Part shown: positions 1 through 6,060 of the stretch, in pieces
How the letters are laid out: each line of letters opens with the position of its first letter
Numbering within the stretch: the first letter of the stretch is position 1
Source of the DNA: a virus
Direction: 5' to 3' (one strand)
IMG/VR virus record: IMGVR_UViG_3300025418_000850
Location: 1 to 31,753 of that record
Length of the DNA stretch: 31,753 nucleotides
The notes under the pieces: generated by a model
Seen by the model: only the letters and a program-made list of their open reading frames with translations
What the model was told of the DNA's origin: nothing
The model's database searches: none
Position numbers and translations under genes: made by a program

Positions 1-1
1 A

Positions 2-304
2 GACTGGGCAACCAAAACTCAACAAGCACACAGCGAAATTTGGGCATTCCATCAGGAACTAAATGACCTGGGTATTCGACATATTTTCTTCAACGGTAAC
101 AATGATTTTGGCAAGATACAGGATCGAAAGGACTGGGGTGTCAGTTATATAGGTCCATATGATGCAACCCAGACTTACCATGCACAGTTGCAGGCCGCAG
201 GTATTGACACAGTTATGCCCGATAGCTATCATTATGGACGAAATGGTCATAATTGGTGGTTTCGTTACATTCTAAACTACATAATCCAAAACAAATTTGT
301 TTGA
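2..304 (+). CDS. SGNH-hydrolase-like protein, C-terminal part
   Basis: This is the last 100 codons of a gene that enters from the left edge; the 5' part is outside the window. The frame is open from base 2 to a TGA at 302-304. The end reads DSYHYGRNGHNWW, which resembles the D-x-x-H block that closes SGNH/GDSL esterase folds, and two more SGNH-like genes occur in this window (6497-7201 and 23467-24204). The nucleophile block is not visible, so the family is inferred from the tail alone. Its stop codon lies inside the -35 box of the next promoter. Confidence 0.6.
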   Translation, partial: DWATKTQQAHSEIWAFHQELNDLGIRHIFFNGNNDFGKIQDRKDWGVSYIGPYDATQTYHAQLQAAGIDTVMPDSYHYGRNGHNWWFRYILNYIIQNKFV

Positions 305-329
305 CCTTTAAAGTATTTTCTGCTATAAT
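301..329 (+). promoter_or_regulatory. sigma70-like promoter, probably leaderless
   Basis: TTGACC (301-306), a 17-bp spacer and TATAAT (324-329). The ATG of the nuclease gene begins at 336, six bases after the -10 box, so transcription should start at or next to the start codon. No ribosome binding site is possible unless there is an upstream transcript. The -35 box contains the stop codon of the preceding gene. Confidence 0.8.
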
Positions 330-335
330 TGTAGT

Positions 336-1340
336 ATGAAATATGTTCTTATAGATACGGCTAATATGTTCTTTCGTGCTAGACACGGTGCTTTCCGTGC
401 CGCTGACACGTGGGAGAAAATTGGATTTGCCCTCCATGTAACCCTGATGAGTGCCAACAAGGTAGCTAGACGTTTTGAAGCTGACCATGTGGTATTTGCC
501 CTAGAAGGGCGGTCGTGGCGTAAAGATGCCTATAAACCCTACAAAAATAATCGCGCTGTGGCCCGTGCTGCTCTCACAGAAGAGCAGGCCGAAGAAGACA
601 AGATGTTTTGGGAAACCTATGATAACTTAACTAAATACTTGAGTGAGAGGACCAACTGTAGCGTAATACGTTGTCCGACCGCAGAAGGCGACGATATCAT
701 AGCTCGCTGGATAGCACTACACCCCCAAGACGAACATGTAATAATTTCAAGTGATACGGACTTTGTTCAATTGCTTGCTCCTAACGTAACACAGTATAAC
801 GGTATTGCCGACGAATTACACACCCTAGAAGGAATCTTCGATGCTAAGGGCAAAGCAGTTATCGATAAAAAAACTAAAGAAGCTAAAACAATCCCTGACC
901 CGCAATGGCTACTGTTCGAAAAGTGTATGCGCGGCGATTCGTCGGACAATGTGTTCTCGGCCTACCCGGGCGTCCGCACTAAGGGCACTAAGAACAAGGT
1001 TGGTCTCCAGGAGGCTTACGAAGACAAAGATCGCAAAGGCTACAACTGGAACAACATGATGCTACAGCGTTGGACTGATCCAGATGGTGTAGAACATCGT
1101 GTGCTGGATGATTACGAACGCAACAGGACCTTGATTGATTTAACAGCACAACCCGAAGACATCAAGGCCATAGTAGATGCCTGCATTAGAGAACAGATCA
1201 GTCACAAGGACATTGGACAGGTAGGTGTGCGTTTCATGCAGTTCTGTGGCAAGTATGAATTAAACAAGTGTAGTGAAAGTGCTGACTCGTTTGGTCGCTG
1301 GATGAATGAAACATATAAAGGTGTTCTCAATGGACAGTAA
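336..1340 (+). CDS. FEN-family 5'-3' exonuclease / T4 RNase H-like
   Basis: A 334-residue member of the 5' nuclease (FEN/PIN-like) superfamily, close in size to T4 RNase H (305 aa). These enzymes use two metal ions to remove RNA primers and 5' flaps behind the replication fork. Acidic metal-binding motifs appear in order: LIDTANMFFRA near the N-terminus (Asp7), AEGDDIIA at about 116-123, SSDTDFVQLL at about 136-145, and RGDSSDN at about 197-203. The basic KPYKNNR segment at about 68-74 matches the substrate-binding arch region of the family. The ATG lies six bases after a consensus -10, so the mRNA is probably leaderless. Family is certain; RNase H rather than a general flap exonuclease is inferred from phage context. 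Confidence 0.9.
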   Translation: MKYVLIDTANMFFRARHGAFRAADTWEKIGFALHVTLMSANKVARRFEADHVVFALEGRSWRKDAYKPYKNNRAVARAALTEEQAEEDKMFWETYDNLTKYLSERTNCSVIRCPTAEGDDIIARWIALHPQDEHVIISSDTDFVQLLAPNVTQYNGIADELHTLEGIFDAKGKAVIDKKTKEAKTIPDPQWLLFEKCMRGDSSDNVFSAYPGVRTKGTKNKVGLQEAYEDKDRKGYNWNNMMLQRWTDPDGVEHRVLDDYERNRTLIDLTAQPEDIKAIVDACIREQISHKDIGQVGVRFMQFCGKYELNKCSESADSFGRWMNETYKGVLNGQ

Positions 1341-1518
1341 AGATTGGTTTTATGTAATTGGCATGCCATTATTACTGCTGTTGATTGTGCTGGCTTGTAG
1401 ATCAATTTACAGGCCCTGGGAACATCAGGTAATTGTATATGATTGCAGTATTGCAGAGATAAGTCCCGACTATCCTGTGGCAGTAAAAGAAGCATGTAGA
1501 AAAAGGAGTCTTAAATGA
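1330..1518 (+). CDS. small single-span membrane protein
   Basis: 62 residues with one hydrophobic helix at about 10-25 (VIGMPLLLLLIVLAC) followed by a basic segment and a soluble tail containing two cysteines. The ATG at 1330 follows an AAAGGTG ribosome site and overlaps the end of the nuclease gene by 11 bases; its own end overlaps the next ATG as ATGA. This points to translational coupling in one operon. I do not recognise a family. Small inner-membrane proteins of this type are common in large phages, so the role is unknown. Confidence 0.65.
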   Translation: MDSKDWFYVIGMPLLLLLIVLACRSIYRPWEHQVIVYDCSIAEISPDYPVAVKEACRKRSLK

Positions 1519-1973
1519 CCTTAGTAGCAAAACCCGTAATAGATAAACAGTTTTGGATTTTACAGAAAGACAATGAAAAGGTCGGCAACATTGAAGCCTG
1601 TGCCGGCGGTTATCAAGTCAAGATTAACAATCAAGTGGCGCAGTTCAAGACCATACGCATGGCAGCACGCACAGTCAACATTGAGTTCGAACCAGCAGTC
1701 AAGGTTACCCGAGTCAAGAAAAACTCAGATGAGGTGCATGGCTATCCGGTGGCCGGTCGTGTTCACAATCCCATGTGGGACGTGCCGCAACAGTTGCCAG
1801 TCTACACCAAGACCAACAAGAGCAAATCGTGGTTTGCGGCCGGCTGGTACAATGTCAAGAAGGGTCGCACCTGGCGCACTGTGTTGGCTCCCAAGTTGAT
1901 TGTGCTACAACGCTATCCTTATCAAGGTCCTTTCATGACCGAGACCCAAGCTCATGACCATTCATCTAACTAA
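1515..1973 (+). CDS. conserved phage-type hypothetical protein
   Basis: 152 residues, basic, starting KPVIDKQFWIL and containing a V-G-N-I-E-A segment. The N-terminal third looks like a small beta fold that could bind nucleic acid or a partner protein. The start is fixed by an AAAAGGAG ribosome site and an ATGA overlap with the preceding membrane protein gene. The style resembles unnamed proteins of T4-like phages, but I cannot assign a function and this resemblance is from memory, not from a search. Confidence 0.7.
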   Translation: MTLVAKPVIDKQFWILQKDNEKVGNIEACAGGYQVKINNQVAQFKTIRMAARTVNIEFEPAVKVTRVKKNSDEVHGYPVAGRVHNPMWDVPQQLPVYTKTNKSKSWFAAGWYNVKKGRTWRTVLAPKLIVLQRYPYQGPFMTETQAHDHSSN

Positions 1974-2163
1974 GTTTGTGGACCGTGTGGTCGGTAACCG
2001 AGCCCGAGGTGCCCGAGACTTTATCATGAGTCAAAAAGATGCTGAAGACCTGCATGCCGATGTAACTCGTCTATTGTTAGAGCTTGCCAGCCTACGAGAA
2101 CAGGCCGTAACTGCTGTCCAAGATCAAACTATCACGGTCAAAATGGACGGTGGAACATTCTAA
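1954..2163 (+). CDS. small helical hypothetical protein
   Basis: 69 residues, mostly helical, with a predicted coiled segment DAEDLHADVTRLLLELASL in the middle and a charged N-terminus (DRVVGNRARGARDF). The ATG at 1954 lies inside the last codons of the preceding gene, a 20-base overlap typical of coupled phage genes. It ends in a TAA just before a possible late-promoter-like element. No family is recognised. Confidence 0.6.
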   Translation: MTIHLTKFVDRVVGNRARGARDFIMSQKDAEDLHADVTRLLLELASLREQAVTAVQDQTITVKMDGGTF

Positions 2164-2180
2164 AACTGCTTATATTTCTA

Positions 2181-2188
2181 GATAAATA
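2181..2188 (+). promoter_or_regulatory. possible phage late-promoter-like box GATAAATA
   Basis: GATAAATA resembles the T4 late promoter box TATAAATA. It sits in the 45-base gap between two genes, about 15 bases before an AGGAG ribosome site and 20 bases before the ATG at 2209. There is no good -35 box upstream. Similar boxes appear at 4054-4061 and 8636-8643. An A+T-rich gap could produce it by chance. Confidence 0.3.
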
Positions 2189-2208
2189 AAATATAGGAGT
2201 TTAATGAT

Positions 2209-2496
2209 ATGAGTCGTCCAAAACCCAGCGTATTAATCGAACACACCAACAAGACTACCTACAAGAGCGAGCAGGTTTTGGCTTCAGAGGGCGTGTGGGC
2301 AGTATTCTACGACAACAAACCTATCAATCTCAAAACTTCCAATATCTTGGTGCAGTATCCCGGCCCCAAGTATAAAAAGGTTTCATTCAGCAATCCAGGG
2401 CATGCCAAAAATCTAGCTCGCAAGTTAAACGCACAGTTTAAAACTGAAAAATTTTCAGTGGTATTACTCAAGGCCGGCGAGCGAATCTATCCCTGA
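2209..2496 (+). CDS. conserved phage-type hypothetical protein
   Basis: 95 residues with the opening MSRPKPSVLIEHTN followed by T-Y-K-S-E-Q-V-L. A central segment WAVFYDNKPINLKT suggests a small alpha/beta fold with basic patches (GPKYKKVSF, HAKNLARKLNAQFK), which could bind nucleic acid. The start is supported by an AGGAG site 11 bases upstream. I associate this style of protein with T4-like phages of aquatic bacteria, but it has no known function that I can name. Confidence 0.7.
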   Translation: MSRPKPSVLIEHTNKTTYKSEQVLASEGVWAVFYDNKPINLKTSNILVQYPGPKYKKVSFSNPGHAKNLARKLNAQFKTEKFSVVLLKAGERIYP

Positions 2497-2497
2497 T

Positions 2498-2863
2498 GTG
2501 CGCAACAAACGTCAACTTACCGAAGAGCTGGTAGCTCTCTTACCCGAAGCACAACGTATCAGTGTGGATTCGGCCATACCATCCTGGTGGTACAATATTA
2601 GACGCACTGGCGGTATGAGATTGACCGAGCAAGGCTATCGAGTGTTTACTGAACAGCTGGATCTGGAACACTACTCGTATCCGGTTGAAGATCCCCTGTT
2701 GTTTACGCAACAAACTATTTTGAAGTTGGACCGCAAAATGCAAATGCCCTATTTTATTGAAAACAAAAAAGGCATACCCAAACGTATTGTGTTTTTTGGT
2801 AGTCGAGAAGCGGTCATGGTTGCACTCTACGGCAATCTAATTTGTTATCTCAACAGTGTATGA
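2498..2863 (+). CDS. conserved phage-type hypothetical protein
   Basis: 121 residues, started by GTG two bases after the preceding TGA; no in-frame ATG fits the conserved start of the protein. It contains WWYNIRRTGGMRLTEQGYRVF at about 30-50, whose central T-E-Q-G-Y-R-V-F turn resembles a winged-helix or related small DNA-binding fold, and ends with a hydrophobic segment (AVMVALYGNLICYL). Its TGA overlaps the next ATG. The function is unknown and the DNA-binding idea is only a guess from the basic, aromatic motif. Confidence 0.65.
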   Translation: MRNKRQLTEELVALLPEAQRISVDSAIPSWWYNIRRTGGMRLTEQGYRVFTEQLDLEHYSYPVEDPLLFTQQTILKLDRKMQMPYFIENKKGIPKRIVFFGSREAVMVALYGNLICYLNSV

Positions 2864-3945
2864 TACTGATATATTCCGACCACGAACTGGTTGATTCGAA
2901 CTGGCTTTCAAAATTAAAGTTACCAGCCGAATCGACCGTGACTCACAATCTGCACGATTACCTAAATCAACCAGCACAATGCAAATTGGCTTTTGTTGCA
3001 CGCATTGAAAATTTCAACCACCGCAGTTGGCATGACAAAGACCACAACTTTGACGAACGAGTTCGGTCATTGAGTCTTGCCAGTAATTTGGTCTTTTGCA
3101 TTGACAACGAAATGCACGATTATAATTTATGGAATCGGTGTCACTATGACAATGTGCATTGGTGCTTGCCGGGACTAGTTCACTGTTGGCCCGATGTTCG
3201 TTCCAACATGATATTCTGGGGCGACTGGTTTGAAACTACCGCGTCCATATACAAAAATTTACCAGATCAATTGGCACAGATACAACCGTATCAGCCCAAG
3301 CCCAAATATTTTGATGCGCTGTTAGGTGGGTTGAAACCCCACCGTGACTGGATAGCCAACAGGATTAAAGAAAGTCAATTACAAGATCAGATTACTCTCA
3401 GTTACGGAGGCAAATGGGTATCAGAAGGATTTTATGCACAAGATTATTGGATCTGGGAGGAAAATTGTCAACCATGCGGACCAGTAGTTGGTTCTGGCTG
3501 TTTAGTTGACTATTATGGACAACGATGTCTATTGGCTCAGGTCATACCAACGACTGTTTACAATAACTGTGCTTACAGCATAGTTGCTGAAACACACTTT
3601 GAAAACGATTTTAGTTTTTTCACTGAAAAAACCGCCAAATGCCTGATTGGGCGCCGACCGTTTGTGGCATTTTCAAGTCAACATTTTTTACAAGATCTTC
3701 AAGAAATAGGGTTTGAAACGTTTGGCAGTGTCATTGACGAAAGTTACGACTCAATTGAGTCATATGAATCTCGTTGGGCAAAGGCCTTTGAACAGGTAGC
3801 TTGGTTGTGTCAGCAACCGCAACAACAAATTATAGAAAAGCTACAGCCGGTGTTGGAGCACAATTTTGACGTGATCATGCAGACCAATTGGACCCAACGG
3901 GCGGTTGCTCAAATACAGGCTCAAATTGACGCTATACTACATTGA
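2860..3945 (+). CDS. glycosyltransferase-like protein of unknown specificity
   Basis: 361 residues, no signal peptide. The C-terminal third has the block F-F-T-E-K-T-A-K at about 248-255, then a PFVAF strand, GFETF and V-I-D-E-S-Y-D, and ends in L-E-H-N-F-D. The same order of motifs occurs in the protein at 27245-28336, so the two are paralogues. A T-E-K-T-x-K helix followed by a PF strand resembles the nucleotide-sugar-binding half of several GT-B glycosyltransferases, which is why I use that label; no catalytic residues can be confirmed. The ATG at 2860 overlaps the preceding TGA. Its own TGA (3943-3945) lies inside the next -35 box. Confidence 0.6.
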   Translation: MILIYSDHELVDSNWLSKLKLPAESTVTHNLHDYLNQPAQCKLAFVARIENFNHRSWHDKDHNFDERVRSLSLASNLVFCIDNEMHDYNLWNRCHYDNVHWCLPGLVHCWPDVRSNMIFWGDWFETTASIYKNLPDQLAQIQPYQPKPKYFDALLGGLKPHRDWIANRIKESQLQDQITLSYGGKWVSEGFYAQDYWIWEENCQPCGPVVGSGCLVDYYGQRCLLAQVIPTTVYNNCAYSIVAETHFENDFSFFTEKTAKCLIGRRPFVAFSSQHFLQDLQEIGFETFGSVIDESYDSIESYESRWAKAFEQVAWLCQQPQQQIIEKLQPVLEHNFDVIMQTNWTQRAVAQIQAQIDAILH

Positions 3946-3970
3946 CAACTATCGGTTTTTATGCTATACT
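3942..3970 (+). promoter_or_regulatory. sigma70-like promoter for tRNA
   Basis: TTGACA (3942-3947), a 17-bp spacer and TATACT (3965-3970). The tRNA with CAU anticodon begins at 3979, so the primary transcript needs almost no 5' trimming. The -35 box overlaps the stop codon of the preceding coding gene. The same transcript could continue through the small gene at 4158 and the tmRNA, since no terminator is visible before 4741. Confidence 0.8.
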
Positions 3971-3978
3971 AGGATTTA

Positions 3979-4055
3979 GGGCCTATAGCTCAGTTGGTTA
4001 GAGCAGAGGACTCATAATCCTTTGGTCCCAGGTTCAAGTCCTGGTGGGCCCACCA
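3979..4055 (+). tRNA. tRNA with CAU anticodon, probably Ile2 (lysidine type) or elongator Met
   Basis: Full cloverleaf of 77 nt with encoded CCA. The acceptor pair GGGCC/GGCCC is fully matched at its first position, which excludes an initiator tRNA. The anticodon arm is AGGA-CTCATAA-TCCT with anticodon CAT. The G-G-A-C-T-C-A-T-A-A-T-C-C arm resembles bacterial tRNA-Ile(CAU), whose C34 is changed to lysidine to read AUA, but an elongator Met tRNA cannot be ruled out by eye. Confidence 0.92.
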
Positions 4056-4078
4056 TAAATAACAAGCAGAACACAACG

Positions 4079-4157
4079 ATCTCTTGCCAAGAGATAAGTA
4101 ATACAACAAGCTGGAAAGGAATACCTTTTCAGTTAACCACTGAAAAAGGAAATTAAA
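4079..4157 (+). promoter_or_regulatory. 5' leader with mutually exclusive hairpins masking the ribosome site
   Basis: Three designed-looking pairings precede the ATG at 4158. A perfect 7-bp hairpin lies at 4079-4095 (ATCTCTT/AAGAGAT, 3-nt loop). Then the segment 4124-4132 (CCTTTTCAG) can pair with 4111-4119 (CTGGAAAGG, AATA loop) or with 4140-4149 (CTGAAAAAGG, one bulged A). The second option covers the AAGGA ribosome site at 4146-4150; the first frees it. This is the layout of a translational switch, although no trigger is known. Confidence 0.5.
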
Positions 4158-4424
4158 ATGGCAAAATTAGCAAATACACAATTCATAGCAAATACTCAAA
4201 CAGTAATCACTTGGGGCAGAGCTTTGACTGATGCAGAAACAACAACACTAACAAATGCAAAAATTGCATTGATTAACGGTGGCGCAATGTGTGGTGGTGG
4301 TATCCAGTTAGAAACCAACATTGAGACTGTCAGCTGGTCGACCACAGATGCTGCCAACTCATATGTGGCAACTTGCAACACCCTTAGCCCAGCACCACAA
4401 TCGGCTACTGTTACCGCACTTTAA
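4158..4424 (+). CDS. small Thr/Ala-rich hypothetical protein
   Basis: 88 residues starting MAKLANTQFIANTQTVITW, rich in Thr, Asn and Ala, with three cysteines and no charged clusters. The composition and lack of a signal peptide suggest a compact beta protein, possibly a virion-associated decoration or a structural subunit, but nothing identifies it. It stands alone between a tRNA and the tmRNA, behind a leader with competing hairpins. The ribosome site AAGGA is seven bases before the ATG. If this is a late, abundant protein the leader control would make sense. Confidence 0.65.
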   Translation: MAKLANTQFIANTQTVITWGRALTDAETTTLTNAKIALINGGAMCGGGIQLETNIETVSWSTTDAANSYVATCNTLSPAPQSATVTAL

Positions 4425-4439
4425 TCAAAGAATTGTTGT

Positions 4440-4740
4440 AATCCCTCCGTAAGGAAGGCACTGTGGACCCGGGTTCGATCCCCGGCATCTCCACCGAAGT
4501 GTATTGTAGTATGGCAAGCTGGACCCTAGGTTAATACCTCCAGTCAGTATACTTCGGTGGGGATGACAAGGTTTCGACATGGTGAGCTACTGAAAGAGGC
4601 AACACGGGAATGTGAAACCCGTTAGGACTGGGGATACTCGGTCGTAGAAACAAAAACGTAAAAGCAAACGACGAACAGTTCGCATTGGCCGCTTAGGCTG
4701 CCTAGGGTAGGAAATACCTCGTAACAGAAACAACCCAGGA
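4440..4740 (+). ncRNA. ssrA: circularly permuted (two-piece) tmRNA, tag ANDEQFALAA
   Basis: tmRNA rescues stalled ribosomes and tags the nascent chain for proteolysis. Here the halves are in swapped order. The acceptor piece comes first: T arm CCGGG-TTCGATC-CCCGG, then CATCTCC and ACC (to 4495). The coding piece starts at 4559 with GGGGATG, which pairs with CATCTCC to form the acceptor stem. An intervening segment (4496-4558) continues the helix, giving about 18 bp between 4486-4503 and 4548-4565 with two G-U pairs. The reading frame resumes at GCA 4664 and ends at TAG 4694-4696, giving ANDEQFALAA. The final A of CCA is not encoded (ACCG). The 5' boundary is approximate; a two-piece form is known from one betaproteobacterial lineage. 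Confidence 0.92.
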
Positions 4741-4766
4741 CCCGCTTCGGCGGGTTTCTTTTTGAC
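4741..4766 (+). terminator. intrinsic terminator after tmRNA
   Basis: CCCGC-TTCG-GCGGG stem with a stable UUCG tetraloop at 4741-4754, followed by TTTCTTTTT. It closes the transcription unit holding the CAU tRNA, the small protein at 4158 and the tmRNA. Confidence 0.9.
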
Positions 4767-4774
4767 CAAAATGG

Positions 4775-4803
4775 TTGACACAGTATAAATACCTGTGTAT
4801 AAT
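4775..4803 (+). promoter_or_regulatory. sigma70-like promoter upstream of attenuator leader
   Basis: TTGACA (4775-4780), a 17-bp spacer and TATAAT (4798-4803), a perfect consensus. The spacer also contains TATAAATA (4784-4791), identical to the T4 late box, so late transcription could start here as well. An ATG follows at 4811, seven bases after the -10, so the first ORF would be leaderless. Confidence 0.85.
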
Positions 4804-4810
4804 ACTTACT

Positions 4811-4912
4811 ATGATGAACTATAACAAACACTTTTCTTTAGCAAACATCCAAGTGATTGGATCAGTCAATCTATGGCTGAGCTGTGAAGATGACATCAGG
4901 GGTTCTGAATAA
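4811..4912 (+). CDS. possible leader peptide of an attenuator
   Basis: A 33-codon frame beginning ATGATGAAC and ending TAA at 4910-4912. It starts within seven bases of a perfect -10 box and its last codons form the left arm of the antiterminator hairpin at 4899-4912. A ribosome that reaches this stop codon would cover that arm. No run of one amino acid codon is obvious; the peptide includes single Trp and Cys codons near the end (W22, C25). It may be a true leader peptide or merely the open part of a regulatory leader. Confidence 0.45.
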   Translation: MMNYNKHFSLANIQVIGSVNLWLSCEDDIRGSE

Positions 4913-4966
4913 GATAAGTGAAATATTTTTATTCAAGAACCCCGGAATTAAAACTCCGGGGTTTTT
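4899..4966 (+). promoter_or_regulatory. attenuator: antiterminator overlapping an intrinsic terminator
   Basis: The left arm GGGGTTCTGAATAA (4899-4912) pairs with 4929-4943 (TTATTCAAGAACCCC), 14 bp with one bulge. The terminator CCCCGGA (4940-4946) / TCCGGGG (4955-4961) with TTTTT at 4962-4966 uses the same CCCC. The two stems cannot form together. Translating the ORF to its stop would favour termination; stalling or no translation would favour readthrough into the gene at 4986. This is the geometry of classical attenuation, but the signal is unknown. Confidence 0.65.
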
Positions 4967-4985
4967 ATTTTTAAAAGGAGAACAT

Positions 4986-5159
4986 ATGATAGATTATACA
5001 AAATTAAATGATCGTATTGTGCGCCAGGCTCACGAGGCCAGCCAGTTCATCCTGACCGAACAGTTGAAGACTCAGTTCTTCCAGGACAAAATCCGTCGGG
5101 CAGCTGAAATGTTGGCAGCACGCAATATCGATACCACCTATCATCAGATTGAAGATTAA
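4986..5159 (+). CDS. small helical hypothetical protein
   Basis: 57 residues, largely helical and amphipathic (KLNDRIVRQAHEASQFI, TEQLKTQFFQDKIRRAAEML). The ATG at 4986 is chosen over an upstream in-frame ATG because it has an AAAAGGAG ribosome site just downstream of the terminator stem. It is the first gene controlled by the attenuator and is followed 15 bases later by the phosphoesterase gene. No family recognised. Confidence 0.65.
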   Translation: MIDYTKLNDRIVRQAHEASQFILTEQLKTQFFQDKIRRAAEMLAARNIDTTYHQIED

Positions 5160-5174
5160 AGAAAGGAGGGCACT

Positions 5175-5759
5175 ATGCCCGGCGTATTTTTGGTAAGTGA
5201 CACGCATTTTGGCCACGCAGGTGTATGTCGCTTTATGCGTAACGATGGTGTTACAAAACTTCGTCCATGGGATAACTCAGCCGAAATGGATGAGTTTATG
5301 GTCCAGGCCTGGAATGAACGTGTGCGTCCCAACGATAAAGTGTATCACTTGGGTGATGTGGTTATCAACCGTAGAGCACTCAAAACCATGGCCAGATTAA
5401 ATGGTGACAAGGTCTTGATTCGCGGTAATCACGATATCTTTCCAGATGAGGAATATCGCAAATATTTCAGAGAATTACGTGCCTACCATGTGATGAATGG
5501 CATGATCCTGAGTCACATACCTATCCACAGCGAAAGCCTGGGTAGATTTGGTGTCAACATACACGGGCATACCCACGCCAATCGTGTAATGAGACCGTTG
5601 GCCACAAGCGGACGGTCCGATGTTGTTGATGTCAGATACCACTGTGTCTGCGTTGAGCAGACAGATTTTGCTCCAATCCTGTTTGAAGACGTGATCAAGC
5701 GGATTGAAGCAGAAGGTGGTGTGGTAGGTTTTAGGAACGGTAACGGTCCTGCACAGTAA
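5175..5759 (+). CDS. calcineurin-like metallophosphoesterase
   Basis: 194 residues with the family motifs in order: SDTHFGHAG (8-16, D-x-H), YHLGDVV (about 58-64, GD), RGNHD (about 83-87, GNHD), SHIPIH (about 116-121) and IHGHTHA (about 132-138). These bind a dinuclear metal centre that hydrolyses phosphate mono- or diesters. The compact form resembles the small phage and bacterial phosphoesterases; the substrate could be a cyclic nucleotide, a nucleic acid end or a small phosphate ester. An AAAGGAGGG ribosome site precedes the ATG. It lies downstream of the attenuator, so its expression may be controlled there. Confidence 0.92.
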   Translation: MPGVFLVSDTHFGHAGVCRFMRNDGVTKLRPWDNSAEMDEFMVQAWNERVRPNDKVYHLGDVVINRRALKTMARLNGDKVLIRGNHDIFPDEEYRKYFRELRAYHVMNGMILSHIPIHSESLGRFGVNIHGHTHANRVMRPLATSGRSDVVDVRYHCVCVEQTDFAPILFEDVIKRIEAEGGVVGFRNGNGPAQ

Positions 5760-5870
5760 GTTCCAAGGCGGTCCTGTAACCATATACCGCCTCCGCTGAC
5801 GCGAAAACAGGATGGGCTGCGCTCACGGGGTTTGATAGTTTCCTGACACACAAATAACTATCACTAACAT
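5760..5870 (+). other. intergenic stretch with hairpins, no gene seen
   Basis: The gap between the phosphoesterase and tRNA-Gly holds three simple inverted repeats: GGCGGT/ACCGCC (5767-5791), CCTGT/ACAGG overlapping it, and a perfect 8-bp TGATAGTT/AACTATCA (5833-5863). None is followed by a T tract, so they are not ordinary terminators. The last may be a processing site upstream of the tRNA. Confidence 0.4.
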
Positions 5871-5944
5871 GCGGGATTAGTTTAATGGTAAAACAGCAGA
5901 TTTCCAATCTTCGGTCAAGAGTTCGATTCTCTTATCCCGCTCCA
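5871..5944 (+). tRNA. tRNA-Gly(UCC)
   Basis: 74 nt, acceptor GCGGGAT/ATCCCGC, T loop TTCGATT, anticodon loop TTTCCAA with TCC, and encoded CCA. It reads GGA and GGG codons. A second tRNA-Gly with the same anticodon lies at 7270-7343. Confidence 0.95.
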
Positions 5945-5949
5945 AGTAT

Positions 5950-6023
5950 TCCGGGCAAGTGTTACGGTAGCACAGCAGACTCCAAACCTGCTGGACGGGG
6001 TTCGATTCCCTGGCCCGGAGCCA
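5950..6023 (+). tRNA. tRNA-Trp(CCA)
   Basis: 74 nt, acceptor TCCGGGC/GCCCGGA, discriminator G, encoded CCA, anticodon loop CTCCAAA with CCA. One A-C mismatch lies at the loop-closing pair of the anticodon stem. Five bases separate it from the Gly tRNA, so the two are probably cut from one transcript. Confidence 0.92.
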
Positions 6024-6026
6024 TGT

Positions 6027-6055
6027 TTGACAAACAGTAGAAACAAGTGTATAAT
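6027..6055 (+). promoter_or_regulatory. sigma70-like promoter for structured RNA
   Basis: TTGACA (6027-6032), a 17-bp spacer and TATAAT (6050-6055), a perfect consensus. The expected start near 6061-6062 coincides with the left arm of the helix that closes the RNA at 6061-6287. The promoter begins four bases after the tRNA-Trp CCA. Confidence 0.85.
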
Positions 6056-6060
6056 AGTAT

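Noticed and set aside
204-232. TTGACA-17-TATCAT inside the first partial gene
   Set aside because: It has good spacing but lies in coding sequence, and a better promoter with a start codon at the right distance follows at 301-329. It may be a chance match.
4884-4985. Longer N-terminus for the gene at 4986, starting at ATG 4884
   Set aside because: It would place codons across the antiterminator and terminator stems. The ATG at 4986 has a clear AAAAGGAG site and starts a natural protein.
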